DNA from: an uncultured Alphaproteobacteria bacterium
GTDB lineage: Bacteria > Pseudomonadota > Alphaproteobacteria > CALKHQ01
NCBI GenBank assembly: GCA_937988735.1
Contig: CALKHQ010000278.1
Span: forward strand, 1-24,780
Reading direction: 5' to 3'
DNA length: 24,780 bases
The position numbers and the translations under genes are program-made. The stretch's first letter is position 1; every line of letters starts with the position of its first letter. The notes under the pieces were generated by a model. It ran no database searches and was not told the origin of the DNA. It saw only the letters and a list, made by a program, of their open reading frames with translations. This document shows, piece after piece, positions 1 through 8,732 of this stretch.

Positions 1-32
1 GGGACGGGCCGGTCCAGCCTCCGGCCCGTCCC
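1..32 (-). terminator. Perfect 12-bp inverted repeat after the AsmA gene, likely terminator stem
   Basis: Bases 1-12 (GGGACGGGCCGG) are exactly complementary to bases 21-32, leaving an 8-base loop. The stem begins 18 bases beyond the stop codon of the minus-strand AsmA gene, a typical place for an intrinsic terminator. The U-tract that would prove it would lie outside the window, so termination is inferred from position and stem strength only. Confidence 0.55.
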
Positions 33-50
33 GGCCTTCTCGCTGGCCGA

Positions 51-3000
51 TTACTGGGCGGCTCCGTCCTCGGGCGCGACCGGGCAATCCGCCTCGACCT
101 CGGGATCGCATGCCTCCGTCTCCGCCTCCGGCGTGTCCGCAGGCGCAGTTTCCGGCTGCTCCGGCTCCGCCGGCTGGTCCGCGGGTGCTGGCTCGGCAGC
201 GGGCTCAGGCGCGGCCTCCTCGGCTGCCGGCGCCGCCGTCCCGGCCGGCTCTGCCTGCGTTGCCGGCTCCGGCTCGAGCTGCGCGGGCTCGGCGGGCACG
301 GGTTCGACCGCGTCCGGTTCCGCAGCAGGCTCCGGCGCGGTAGCCGGTTCCGCCGGCGCGGGCTCCCGCTCCGCGTCCGGTGCGGCGAGGGGCTCCGCCG
401 CATCCGGCTCCGACGCTTCCGGCTCCGCTGCCCTCTCCGGTTCGGGCTCCGTCACCGGTTCCGCCGCCTCAGGTGCGGAGGGCGTCTCCGGCTCGGCGGC
501 GTCCGGCCCGGTCACTGCGGGTTCGGTGGCTTCGGGCTCCGTCGCCGGCTCCGTCGCCTCCGGCGCGGGGGTCGGCTCCACGGTCTCGGGTTCGGCTGCA
601 GGCTCGTCCGTCGTCACCTCGGCCGGTTCGGTCGCAGGCCTCTCGTCCGCGGCCGGAGCCGTCTCCGGCTCTTCCTCGGCCGGTTCCAGCGCTTCCGGCT
701 GGTCCGCAGGCTCCGCGGACTCGGCCGGCGTCTCCGGTTCGCCAGCGTCCTCGGGTTCGCCAGCGCCCTCCGGTTCCGCCACGGGCTCGTCCGCCGGCGG
801 CAGGTCTGCATCCGGTGCCGCCTCGTCCCCGGCTTCCACCGGGGTGGCTTCGTCGGCCGCGGTCTCCGGCACGGCAGCGGTCTCCGGCGAGGCCGGCTCG
901 CCGGTCAGCAGTCGCTGCAGCGCAGCTGCCGGATCGTCGGCGCCCTGCTCGCCGCCGACGAACTGCTGCAGCAGCGCGCCCGGCTCCGGCACCAGGGCGG
1001 CGTCCTCGCCGCCGGTGCGCAGCAGCTGCTGGAATGCCTCCGGTCCCGCCCCGGCCGGACCCGAGGTCAGGGCCTGGATCAGCTGGTGGGGGTCGATGCC
1101 ACGCAGCATGTCGGGGCTGAGGCCCTGGATCGGCAGGCCCGCGAGCACGTCCGCCGGAAGCTGGTCCAGCGGCAGCCCCAGCACGCTGGTGCCGAGGAAC
1201 AGCTGGAGCGCGGTAAAGTCCGGCTGGAACACGGGGTTGTCCAGCGATCCGCCGAGTCCGAACGGAATCGAGGGCGCCTCCGCCAGCACCGTGTCGCGGA
1301 TGTCCGCGACGCCGAGGGCGCTGAGCGTCCAGGCGGGCAGGCTCACCGCACCGTCCAGGTCCACCGTCGCCACGTCGGTGGCGAGGCTGAGGTCGTCGGT
1401 GAAGACCTCGCCGTTGTTGATGGCGAAGGTGCCGCCCAGGCGCCCGATCGGGGTCTGGCCACCGGTGAAGCCCTGCTCGAAGCCGCCGGCGGCGGTGCCG
1501 AGCACGGCGCCGAGGTTGGAGATGCCGCCGGCAAGCCCGTTCAGCGTGTCGCGCCAGGCGCCGAGGTTGAGCCCATTGATCACGCCGCCCTGGACCGAGA
1601 AGGCGGCGCGGCCGTCGAGGGCCGACACCAGGTCGGCCATGCTGGCGCCGGCACCCGAGACGTCGAGATCGAGGTCGATGCGGGCGCCATCGATCGAGAA
1701 GTCGCCGATCGCGATCACCCCGGGCTCGAACGTAACGCCCTGACCGTTTGCCGTCAGCGCGATTGCCGGCACGTCGCCGGCCTCGACGCGCGCGGTCGCC
1801 AGCACCGTGCCGCCGCCGAGCGCGCCGGTGAGCCGTTCGATGGTCAGCACGCCGTCGGCCAGGGTCGCGGTGAGCTGCGCGTTGTCGAGCCCGGTCGGCG
1901 CCATCAGCAGGCGGCCGATGGTCCAGTCGATGCGCCCGTTGATGCCGCGCAGGAAGGCGAGGTCGATCGGTTCGCGCGACCAGCGCTCGCCGCCACCGCC
2001 GCCGCCGCCGCCGGGCAGCAGGGTATCGAGGTTGACGAGGCCGGAGTGCAGGTCGGCGCTGATCTCCATCGGTGTGCCGAGGCCGGCCATGATCCGCCCG
2101 CTGATGTCGCTGTCGCCGAGCTGTGCGTCGAGATCGGAGACGGCGATGCGGGAGCCGTCGGAGTCGGCCGTACCGGAGACGGCGGTGGGCACGGCGGGCG
2201 CGCTGCTGCCGTCGATGCCGAAGGTGGTCAGCAGGCGCTGGAGGTTCGGATGGCTGATGTCGAAGGTGAGGGTGAAGGCCGGCGCCGCGGGATCGGAGAC
2301 GGTGCCGGAGACGTCGAAGGCGGTGCCGCCCGGCCCGATGCCCGAAAGCTGGTCGATGCGCAGCCCGCCGTCGCGCACGGCGCCGACGGCGGTCACCGGG
2401 CTGTACTCGTTGCCGCCGACCGTCAGCGCGCCGAAGGTCAGGGCCACGTCGGCGTTGAAGCCGGCGAGCGGGTTGCCGCCGCCATTGCCGCCGTTCTCCG
2501 ACCCGTCCGCGGCCAGGTAACGGTCGATGTTCAGCCGGTCGATGTTGCCGTTGAGCGTCAGGCTGGGCGTCGCCCCGAGGCCGAGTTCCAGCCGGCCCTG
2601 CACCGTGCTCTCGTCGAGCGCGAGGGTGAAGGGGGCGAGCCGCACCGCACTGCCCGTCGCCTCGACGTTGCCGTTGAAGCTCAGGCTCTGGAGCGCCGTC
2701 TCGGGCATGGCGCCGGGATCGACCTGCGCCCAGGCAAGCAGGGTCCGCGGGCTGGAAGAGACGAGATCGACGCTGCCGGTGAAGGCGGGCGCGCGGGCCT
2801 CGGCGCGCAGCGAACCCTGCACCGCGAGCGGCGAGCCGCCCGGCAGCGTCGCCGACGCCCGCTCGAGGCCCAGCCGGCCGTCGGCGAGGCGCGCCTCCAG
2901 CACCAGGTCGCCGATCTCCCCGCCCTGCAGCACGACCGTTCCGACCTGGAGCGCCAGCCGGCCGGTCAGGTCGGCCGGGATCTCGAAGCCGCCGCCCGCG

Positions 3001-4031
3001 CCAGCGTCGGCGCCGCCGGATGCCGGCATCGCGGCGAGGATCGCGTCGAGGTCGAGGCGGTCGCCGGCGAGGGTCACGTCGAACGACTGCTCCCCTTCCG
3101 GCGGGGTCAGCAGCTGGGCACGCCCGCTGAGGCTGGAGCCGCCGAGGGTGAGCGTCAGCTTCTCCGCCGAGATCGCCTCGGCCGAGGCGCTGAGCTCGCT
3201 GTAGAGGCTCGCCTGGCCGGCGAGGATGTCGGGGGCCTCGAAGTCCATGCCGGCCGCATCAGCCAGGGCGGCGGCGAAGGCCTGCCCGCTCTGTGCCGCG
3301 AGGACAACGGTTCCGGCGAAGCCGCCGTTGGCCAGCCGGCCGTCGATCGACGCCTCGCCGCCTCCGGCATCGGTAAGGATGCGGAGGGCGAACTGCGGCT
3401 GGTCCGCCAGCGCGCCGATGCCGGCGTCGAAGCGGAAGGGAAGGCCGTTCAGGGTCGCGGAACCGTTGGCGGCAAAGGGGCCGGCGAGGGATTCGGCCGA
3501 GAGCTGCGCGTCCAGCCCTTCCAGCGCCGCCACCTCGGTGCCTGCCTCCAGATAGCGGACCTGGCCTCCCCGGATCCGCACGTCCTCCAGCCGCATGTCG
3601 AAGCCGCCGCCGTCCCCGGCGGGGGCGGACGCGGGCGCGGTGTCGGGCTGCATCACCCAGCTCGCGGCCCCGTCCTCGGTGGTCTCGAGGGTGATCACCG
3701 GGTTGAGCAGGGTGACGCTCTCAACCCGCACCTCGCCGCTCAGCAACGGCCAGAAGGCGATGTCGGCGCTCGCCTCCTCCAGGCGCAGCATGTCGGGCTC
3801 GCTCGCGCCCTCGACGTTCGCGAAGCGGACGCCAGAGACGCTGGCGTGGGGCGACGGCAGCAGGCTGACGGAAATGTCGCCGTCGATCACGAGCTCGCGG
3901 CCGGTCGCCGCCCTGACTTCGGCGGCGATCTCGTCCTTGTAGCCGTTCCAGTCGATCAGGGCCGGCACGATCAGCACCGCGGCCACGAGAACGACCACCA
4001 GGCCGATCAGGCCGTACAGCAGCTTCTTCAC
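51..4031 (-). CDS. AsmA-family envelope protein with long acidic Pro/Glu/Ala C-terminal tail
   Basis: Large protein of 1326 residues. It opens MKKLLYG followed by one hydrophobic helix (about residues 5-25) and then IDWNGYKDEI, the hallmark start of the AsmA family. These inner-membrane-anchored proteins have a long periplasmic beta-rich body, and the family (AsmA, TamB, YhdP relatives) is tied to outer-membrane assembly and lipid transport. The body has repeated 'GxxL..D' beta modules and an eight-glycine run at about residues 674-681, before RWSREPIDL. From about residue 1045 the chain becomes a roughly 280-residue low-complexity acidic Pro/Glu/Ala tail ending with two cysteines (CDPEVEADC). 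Start choice: an in-frame TTG exists upstream at 4079, but the tandem GTG GTG at 4034/4031 follows a GGAG motif, and the second GTG gives the family N-terminus at ideal spacing. The gene lies 106 bases after the dioxygenase fusion gene on the same strand. Family assignment is firm; specific function is unknown. Confidence 0.9.
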   Translation of the reverse strand: MKKLLYGLIGLVVVLVAAVLIVPALIDWNGYKDEIAAEVRAATGRELVIDGDISVSLLPSPHASVSGVRFANVEGASEPDMLRLEEASADIAFWPLLSGEVRVESVTLLNPVITLETTEDGAASWVMQPDTAPASAPAGDGGGFDMRLEDVRIRGGQVRYLEAGTEVAALEGLDAQLSAESLAGPFAANGSATLNGLPFRFDAGIGALADQPQFALRILTDAGGGEASIDGRLANGGFAGTVVLAAQSGQAFAAALADAAGMDFEAPDILAGQASLYSELSASAEAISAEKLTLTLGGSSLSGRAQLLTPPEGEQSFDVTLAGDRLDLDAILAAMPASGGADAGAGGGFEIPADLTGRLALQVGTVVLQGGEIGDLVLEARLADGRLGLERASATLPGGSPLAVQGSLRAEARAPAFTGSVDLVSSSPRTLLAWAQVDPGAMPETALQSLSFNGNVEATGSAVRLAPFTLALDESTVQGRLELGLGATPSLTLNGNIDRLNIDRYLAADGSENGGNGGGNPLAGFNADVALTFGALTVGGNEYSPVTAVGAVRDGGLRIDQLSGIGPGGTAFDVSGTVSDPAAPAFTLTFDISHPNLQRLLTTFGIDGSSAPAVPTAVSGTADSDGSRIAVSDLDAQLGDSDISGRIMAGLGTPMEISADLHSGLVNLDTLLPGGGGGGGGERWSREPIDLAFLRGINGRIDWTIGRLLMAPTGLDNAQLTATLADGVLTIERLTGALGGGTVLATARVEAGDVPAIALTANGQGVTFEPGVIAIGDFSIDGARIDLDLDVSGAGASMADLVSALDGRAAFSVQGGVINGLNLGAWRDTLNGLAGGISNLGAVLGTAAGGFEQGFTGGQTPIGRLGGTFAINNGEVFTDDLSLATDVATVDLDGAVSLPAWTLSALGVADIRDTVLAEAPSIPFGLGGSLDNPVFQPDFTALQLFLGTSVLGLPLDQLPADVLAGLPIQGLSPDMLRGIDPHQLIQALTSGPAGAGPEAFQQLLRTGGEDAALVPEPGALLQQFVGGEQGADDPAAALQRLLTGEPASPETAAVPETAADEATPVEAGDEAAPDADLPPADEPVAEPEGAGEPEDAGEPETPAESAEPADQPEALEPAEEEPETAPAADERPATEPAEVTTDEPAAEPETVEPTPAPEATEPATEPEATEPAVTGPDAAEPETPSAPEAAEPVTEPEPERAAEPEASEPDAAEPLAAPDAEREPAPAEPATAPEPAAEPDAVEPVPAEPAQLEPEPATQAEPAGTAAPAAEEAAPEPAAEPAPADQPAEPEQPETAPADTPEAETEACDPEVEADCPVAPEDGAAQ
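54..900 (-). repeat. Degenerate repeat encoding acidic Pro/Glu/Ala tail
   Basis: This segment of the AsmA gene is a tandem, imperfect array of short units built from Glu, Pro and Ala codons (for example EPATEPEATEP). On the plus strand it appears as recurring TCCGGCTCCG-like words. It stays in frame throughout. The bias also creates a long Ser/Gly/Ala-rich open frame on the opposite strand, which is an artefact. Confidence 0.75.
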
Positions 4032-4137
4032 CACTCTTCTCCGTCTGTTCCGTGCCCGGTGCTGTTCATCCCGGGGCAATGTCGGGCAAAGTCTGTAACT
4101 CCGTCCATGCTGGCTTCGTTCCCGCGCGCGCTGCCGC

Positions 4138-5220
4138 TCATCGCCACGCCGCCTCCGGGTCGCGTCCGGCGGCGCGTTCCTGCGCCATTACGCGGCTCAC
4201 CTGCTCGGCGCCGGCCCTGTCGAACAGGAAGCCGAACAGGCCGAACCGCCGCCCGGCGGTGACCGGCCGCGCCTCGTGCAGCAGCGAGCAGGAGAAGATG
4301 ACGGCGCCGCCGGGATCGGGCCGGTAGCGCGCGGCGCCGAACTCCGGGAACACCAGCTCGCCGCCCTCGTAGTCGCCGTTGAGGTTGGCGGTCAGCGCGA
4401 ACAGGCGATGGGCGGTGAAGGGGGTGGTGTTGTCGCGGTGCCGGCCGAAATGGCCGCCGTCGGCCGCGTCGTAGCAGCCGATGCGGAACGTCTCGAAATG
4501 GTCCACCGTGCGCTGGAAGGCGGCCGTGACCTGCGGCAGCGCGCGGCGCACCAGGCGGCGGCGGATCTCGCGTGTCAGCGTCTCGTCGTCCACCGGCACG
4601 TCCGTCCGCCGCTTCAGGCTCTTGTCCGTGCGGTGGGACGCCGGATTCGCGCCCGAGGCCGAGACGAGATCGGCAACCTTGCGCCCGGCGCGCCAGTAGG
4701 CGAGCAGCCGCTCGCAGAGCTCGGGCTCGAACAGGTCGGGCACGATCAGCACCGGCGCCTGCAGCTTCACCCGCCGCGACGGGTTCCGCTCCGCCAGCCG
4801 CGTCAGCATGGCCGCAACCTCGGCAACCGTGCCTGCCCCGTGCGCGCCGACGAACGCGATGCGCAGTGCAGGGTCGAGCACGACCCAGGCGGGCGGCGCG
4901 ACCCCGAACGCCTTCGGCATCAGCCCGGCCGGATCCGGCAGCATCCGGTCGCTGGTGAGGCACGGGTCGCCCGGCCCGACCCCGGCGCAGATCACATGCA
5001 GCAGCGCCTCGTCGTTGCCCGTCAGGTCCGAGAGCGCCTGGTCGAGCATCGCCGCGTCGCCGCGGGCGCCGATCGCCAGCACCACCGCCCGCCCGCTGCG
5101 GCTCTGGTGGCCGAAATCGAGCTTGCCGCCGTGGCGGTCGGGCAGCACGAACCGGGGCAGCAGATCCCCGACCGCATAGCCCTGTCCGGGCGCGGCGGGA
5201 TCCTGGGGGGCCGGCGGCAC
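4138..5220 (-). CDS. Peroxiredoxin-like domain fused to 2OG-Fe(II) dioxygenase (prolyl-4-hydroxylase type)
   Basis: A 360-residue two-domain protein. Residues about 15-145 resemble a peroxiredoxin/AhpC-TSA fold (YAVGDLLPRFVLPDRHGGKL; later FGVAPPAWVVLDPALRIAF), but the peroxidatic cysteine that should follow the first strands is absent: AIGARGDAAML stands in its place. Residues about 155-335 form a 2-oxoglutarate/Fe(II) dioxygenase. The metal triad is H261-x-D263 plus H315, with R324/R325 suited to binding 2-oxoglutarate, and NGDYEGGELVFPEFG is typical of prolyl-4-hydroxylase-like and PiuC-like enzymes. The start is a GTG three bases after the stop of the FAD oxidase gene, so the two are probably co-translated. 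The substrate is unknown. The protein has no signal peptide, so it is likely cytoplasmic. The dioxygenase call is strong; the N-terminal fold is inferred from pattern. Confidence 0.85.
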   Translation of the reverse strand: MPPAPQDPAAPGQGYAVGDLLPRFVLPDRHGGKLDFGHQSRSGRAVVLAIGARGDAAMLDQALSDLTGNDEALLHVICAGVGPGDPCLTSDRMLPDPAGLMPKAFGVAPPAWVVLDPALRIAFVGAHGAGTVAEVAAMLTRLAERNPSRRVKLQAPVLIVPDLFEPELCERLLAYWRAGRKVADLVSASGANPASHRTDKSLKRRTDVPVDDETLTREIRRRLVRRALPQVTAAFQRTVDHFETFRIGCYDAADGGHFGRHRDNTTPFTAHRLFALTANLNGDYEGGELVFPEFGAARYRPDPGGAVIFSCSLLHEARPVTAGRRFGLFGFLFDRAGAEQVSRVMAQERAAGRDPEAAWR

Positions 5221-5223
5221 CGG

Positions 5224-6630
5224 TCAGATCCGCAAGACCTTGCCCGGATTCATCAGGTTGTCCGGGTCCAGCGCCCGCTTGATGGTGCGCATCACTTCCA
5301 CGGCGGCGCCGTGCTCCTGCTCCAGGCAGGCGATCTTGCCATAGCCGATGCCGTGCTCGCCGGTGCAGGTGCCGCCCATCGCCAGCGCACGGGCCACCAT
5401 CCGCTCGTTGACCGCGGCGGCGCGGCGCAGCTCCTCCGGGTCGTCCGGGTTGACCAGGAACACCAGGTGGAAGTTGCCGTCGCCGACATGGCCGACGATC
5501 GGCGCGATCACGCCGGAGGCGTCGATGTCGGCCTTGGTCTCGGTGATGCACTCGGCGAGCCGCGAGATCGGCACGCAGACGTCGGTCGGCCACCCCTTCG
5601 AGCCCGGGCGCAGCGAGAGAGCAGCGTAATAGGCTTCGTGCCGGGCCTGCCACAGTGCGGACCGCTCCTCGGGCCGGCTCGCCCACTTGAAGTCGTCGCC
5701 GCCATTTTCCCGCGCGATCGCCCCGACTGCCTCCGCCTGCTCCGCGACCGAGGCCGGGCTGCCGTGGAACTCGAAGAACAGCGTGTCCGCCTCCCTGAAG
5801 CCCTCCAGCTTCGAGTAGGCGATGACCGCGCCCATCTGGGTCCGTTCCAGCAGCTCCACCCGCGCGACCGGGATGCCCATCTGGATGGTCTGGATCACCG
5901 TGTTGACCGCGTCGGCCAGCGACGGGAAGGCGCACACCGCCGCAGAGATTGCCTCCGGGATGCCGTAGAGCCGGAGCTGGACCTCGGTGATGACCGCCAG
6001 GGTTCCCTCGGAGCCGACGAGGAGCCGCGTCAGATCGTATCCGGCGGAAGACTTCCGGGCGCGGCCGCCGGTGCGGATGATCTCGCCCGCGGCCGTCACG
6101 GCCGTGAGCCCCAGCACGTTCTCCCGCATCGTGCCGTAACGGACGGCGTTGGTGCCGGAGGCGCGGGTCGCGGTCATGCCGCCGATGGTGGCGTCCGCGC
6201 CCGGGTCGATGGGGAAGAACAGACCGGTATCACGCAGGTGCTCGTTGAGCTGCTTGCGGGTGACGCCCGCCTGCACCCGGCAGTCCAGATCGGCTTCGTT
6301 GACCTCGAGGATCGCGTTCATCCGCGACAGGTCGATGCAGACGCCGCCACGCAGCGCCGCGACATGCCCTTCCAGCGAGGTGCCGACGCCGAAGGGGATG
6401 ATCGGCGCCTTGTGCGCCGCGCACAGCCGGACCACCGCCGCCACTTCCTCGGTGGAGGTGGCGAACACCACCGCGTCCGGCGCCACCGCGGGGTGGAAGG
6501 ATTCGTCACGGCCGTGGGCCTCGCAGATCGCGCGCGATGTCGTCAGCCGGTCGCCGACCAGCGCCGACAGGCCCTCGATCAGGCTGGCGGGGATCGCGGC
6601 CCGAGGATAGGCAGGGGCGGTTGCGGTCAT
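5224..6630 (-). CDS. FAD-binding oxidoreductase, D-lactate dehydrogenase (cytochrome)/GlcD type
   Basis: A 468-residue flavoenzyme of the vanillyl-alcohol-oxidase/PCMH superfamily. It probably oxidises a D-2-hydroxy acid such as D-lactate or glycolate and passes electrons to the respiratory chain. The FAD-binding domain carries PIIPFGVGTSLEGH (residues about 76-89), IDPGADATIGG (141-151) and the SAGYDLTRLLVGSEGTL region (195-211). The C-terminal FAD-oxidase cap carries HVGDGNFH (381-388), GEHGIGYGK (424-432) and the closing LDPDNLMNPGKVL. The start at 6630 is preceded by AAAGG at good spacing. The open frame runs upstream to 6816, but that extension is Arg/Pro-rich and family-unlike, so it was rejected. 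The gene is followed after three bases by the dioxygenase fusion. Exact substrate cannot be told from sequence. Confidence 0.92.
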   Translation of the reverse strand: MTATAPAYPRAAIPASLIEGLSALVGDRLTTSRAICEAHGRDESFHPAVAPDAVVFATSTEEVAAVVRLCAAHKAPIIPFGVGTSLEGHVAALRGGVCIDLSRMNAILEVNEADLDCRVQAGVTRKQLNEHLRDTGLFFPIDPGADATIGGMTATRASGTNAVRYGTMRENVLGLTAVTAAGEIIRTGGRARKSSAGYDLTRLLVGSEGTLAVITEVQLRLYGIPEAISAAVCAFPSLADAVNTVIQTIQMGIPVARVELLERTQMGAVIAYSKLEGFREADTLFFEFHGSPASVAEQAEAVGAIARENGGDDFKWASRPEERSALWQARHEAYYAALSLRPGSKGWPTDVCVPISRLAECITETKADIDASGVIAPIVGHVGDGNFHLVFLVNPDDPEELRRAAAVNERMVARALAMGGTCTGEHGIGYGKIACLEQEHGAAVEVMRTIKRALDPDNLMNPGKVLRI

Positions 6631-6669
6631 CTCGATGCCTTTCGCTGCGGCTTTGTTCGCGCCGCACAG

Positions 6670-6698
6670 AGAGTAGCGTCTGGCTCCGGCCGTGGGAA
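6670..6698 (-). promoter_or_regulatory. Candidate sigma-70 promoter for the FAD oxidase gene
   Basis: On the minus strand TTCCCA (6698-6693) and TACTCT (6675-6670) are separated by exactly 17 bases. They match the -35 and -10 consensus at four and three positions. Transcription would begin near 6663, leaving a leader of about 33 bases that includes the AAAGG ribosome site. This is a pattern match only. Confidence 0.3.
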
Positions 6699-6745
6699 CT
6701 CCTGCGCCCCCGGAAGGATGGGGTGCGCCTTCCCCCCGGCCGCGC

Positions 6746-7789
6746 CTATTCCGCCGCCGGACGGGCGCCGGCCGCCGCCTGCGCCTCCGCCCAGGCCTCG
6801 CGCAGCCAGCGGGCAAGGGCGACGGAATTCTCGAAGATCGAGTATTTCCCGCCGTCGCCGTAGTCCGGGAAGGGGATCATCTCGGTCGAGATGGTGGTGA
6901 AGCCGCTCGCGGGCCGGGCGGCGCGCCAGGCAAACAGATGCCGCACCACCTCCTTCCACGGCTCCAGCTTCGCGCCGTCCCACGGGCTGTGGTATTCGCC
7001 CGGCTTCGGCGCGATGAACGGGTACTGGATGCCGCGACCGGTCAGGTCCTTCGGGTGCAGCGACGACGGCAGCCTGTCCAGGCTTTCGTGACGGCCCCAG
7101 ATGTTGCGCGGGTTGTTCGGGATGACCGGCCGCGCGTGCGCATGGCCGACCAGCCCGCGCCCGATCCAGATGTCGCAGACGTTGCCGGGCTGGTACGGGT
7201 CCAGCACCAGCTCGCCGCTGGCGATCGCCCGGTCGATGCCGAACACCGCCTGCTCGCGCGGGTTGTCGATCTTGAAGATGACGTGGCTGTGGTCGAGGGT
7301 CATCAGGAACGGGACGCCCCGCCGCTCCACCAGGTCGGCGACGCGGGCGACGCGGCGGAAGTCCTCCGACCACATGTTGACGTGGACCTCGAAGGTGGGC
7401 AGGCAGCCGACTGCGGCGCCGACGTCGTGGGCCCGCAGATAGGCCTCCGCCACCTCTGCGTCGGTGACCAGCCGGCCGTCGGCATGGTCCATCATGATCT
7501 GCGTGTTGTGGACCCGGCTGCCGAGCCGGGCGCCGAGACGCAGGTTCTGCTCCAGCAGCGCCTCGTCGCGGCCGAGGGTGTAGTACCAGCCGCCGGCAAG
7601 CATCGGCAGCTCGTACTTCTCGATGCAGCGCCGGTAGTCGGCCTCCTGATCGGCGGGCGGCGTCTTGTCCAGGTAGTCGTAGCCCGATCCCTTCACCCAG
7701 CGGAACTTTGTGTCGAGGTCGAGCGGCGCGTCGGCGCTGGTGTGCAGGACTCCGCTCTCGGTGATGCCGAACTTCAGGCCGTCGGCCAT
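6746..7789 (-). CDS. Xylose-isomerase-like TIM-barrel protein (sugar phosphate isomerase/epimerase type)
   Basis: A 347-residue protein without signal peptide, starting at an ATG behind a strong GGGAGG site. The pattern of strands carrying metal-type residues fits the xylose isomerase-like/AP endonuclease 2 TIM-barrel superfamily: FEVHVN with E134 and H136, LDHSHV with D166, H167 and H169, GHAHA with H216 and H218, and STEMIP with E293. A Glu/Asp/His/Glu metal set of this kind is expected for isomerases, epimerases and dehydratases of the group. I do not recognise a characterised member, so reaction and substrate are open. It lies between a methyltransferase gene (upstream, 89-base gap) and the hydroxy-acid oxidase gene (downstream, 115-base gap), which hints at a small carbohydrate or hydroxy-acid pathway without proving one. 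Confidence 0.8.
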   Translation of the reverse strand: MADGLKFGITESGVLHTSADAPLDLDTKFRWVKGSGYDYLDKTPPADQEADYRRCIEKYELPMLAGGWYYTLGRDEALLEQNLRLGARLGSRVHNTQIMMDHADGRLVTDAEVAEAYLRAHDVGAAVGCLPTFEVHVNMWSEDFRRVARVADLVERRGVPFLMTLDHSHVIFKIDNPREQAVFGIDRAIASGELVLDPYQPGNVCDIWIGRGLVGHAHARPVIPNNPRNIWGRHESLDRLPSSLHPKDLTGRGIQYPFIAPKPGEYHSPWDGAKLEPWKEVVRHLFAWRAARPASGFTTISTEMIPFPDYGDGGKYSIFENSVALARWLREAWAEAQAAAGARPAAE

Positions 7790-7878
7790 GGTCGCCTCCC
7801 TCTGCCGCCGCGCCGTCGCGGTTCCCGAAAGGACCGTAGCACAGGGTCCGGCGGCTGGGGGAAGGGCGGCTGTCGCAA

Positions 7879-8631
<753 letters not shown>

Positions 8632-8709
8632 CCGGATCCTCCGGGACGGGACCGGCGCCATTTCAGGCGCCTTCCCGTCCGCGGTCCAGCCCCATTGATC
8701 GCTCGGGGT

Positions 8710-8730
8710 GAGGGCAGGCCGGCAGCCCTC
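8710..8730 (-). terminator. Small stem-loop after the RTX gene, possible weak terminator
   Basis: GAGGGC (8710-8715) pairs perfectly with GCCCTC (8725-8730) across a 9-base loop, immediately beyond the RTX stop codon on the minus strand. No T-run follows, so it may be a weak attenuator, an mRNA 3'-end stabiliser or chance in GC-rich DNA. Confidence 0.25.
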
Positions 8731-8732
8731 GT

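Noticed and set aside
133..1743. Long plus-strand open frame rich in Ser, Gly and Ala
   Set aside because: It lies antisense to the AsmA gene, and its composition is the mirror of the Glu/Pro/Ala tail codons. No domain or ribosome site supports it.
1086..4262. Plus-strand open frame of over 1000 codons antisense to AsmA
   Set aside because: Arg/Gly/Ala/His-rich translation without domain features. Such frames are expected opposite GC-rich genes with G/C at third positions.
6712..6733. GGAAGG/CCTTCC inverted repeat after the TIM-barrel gene
   Set aside because: A six-base stem with a ten-base loop and no T-run is likely by chance in this composition.
6631..6816. N-terminal extension of the FAD oxidase to an upstream start at 6816
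   Set aside because: The extra 62 residues are Arg/Pro-rich and unlike the family, and the ATG at 6630 has a good ribosome site and the family N-terminus.
4276..6900. Plus-strand open frame of 874 codons opposite the dioxygenase and FAD oxidase genes
   Set aside because: The minus-strand genes have complete catalytic motifs. The plus frame is Arg/His/Gly-rich and has no recognisable domain.
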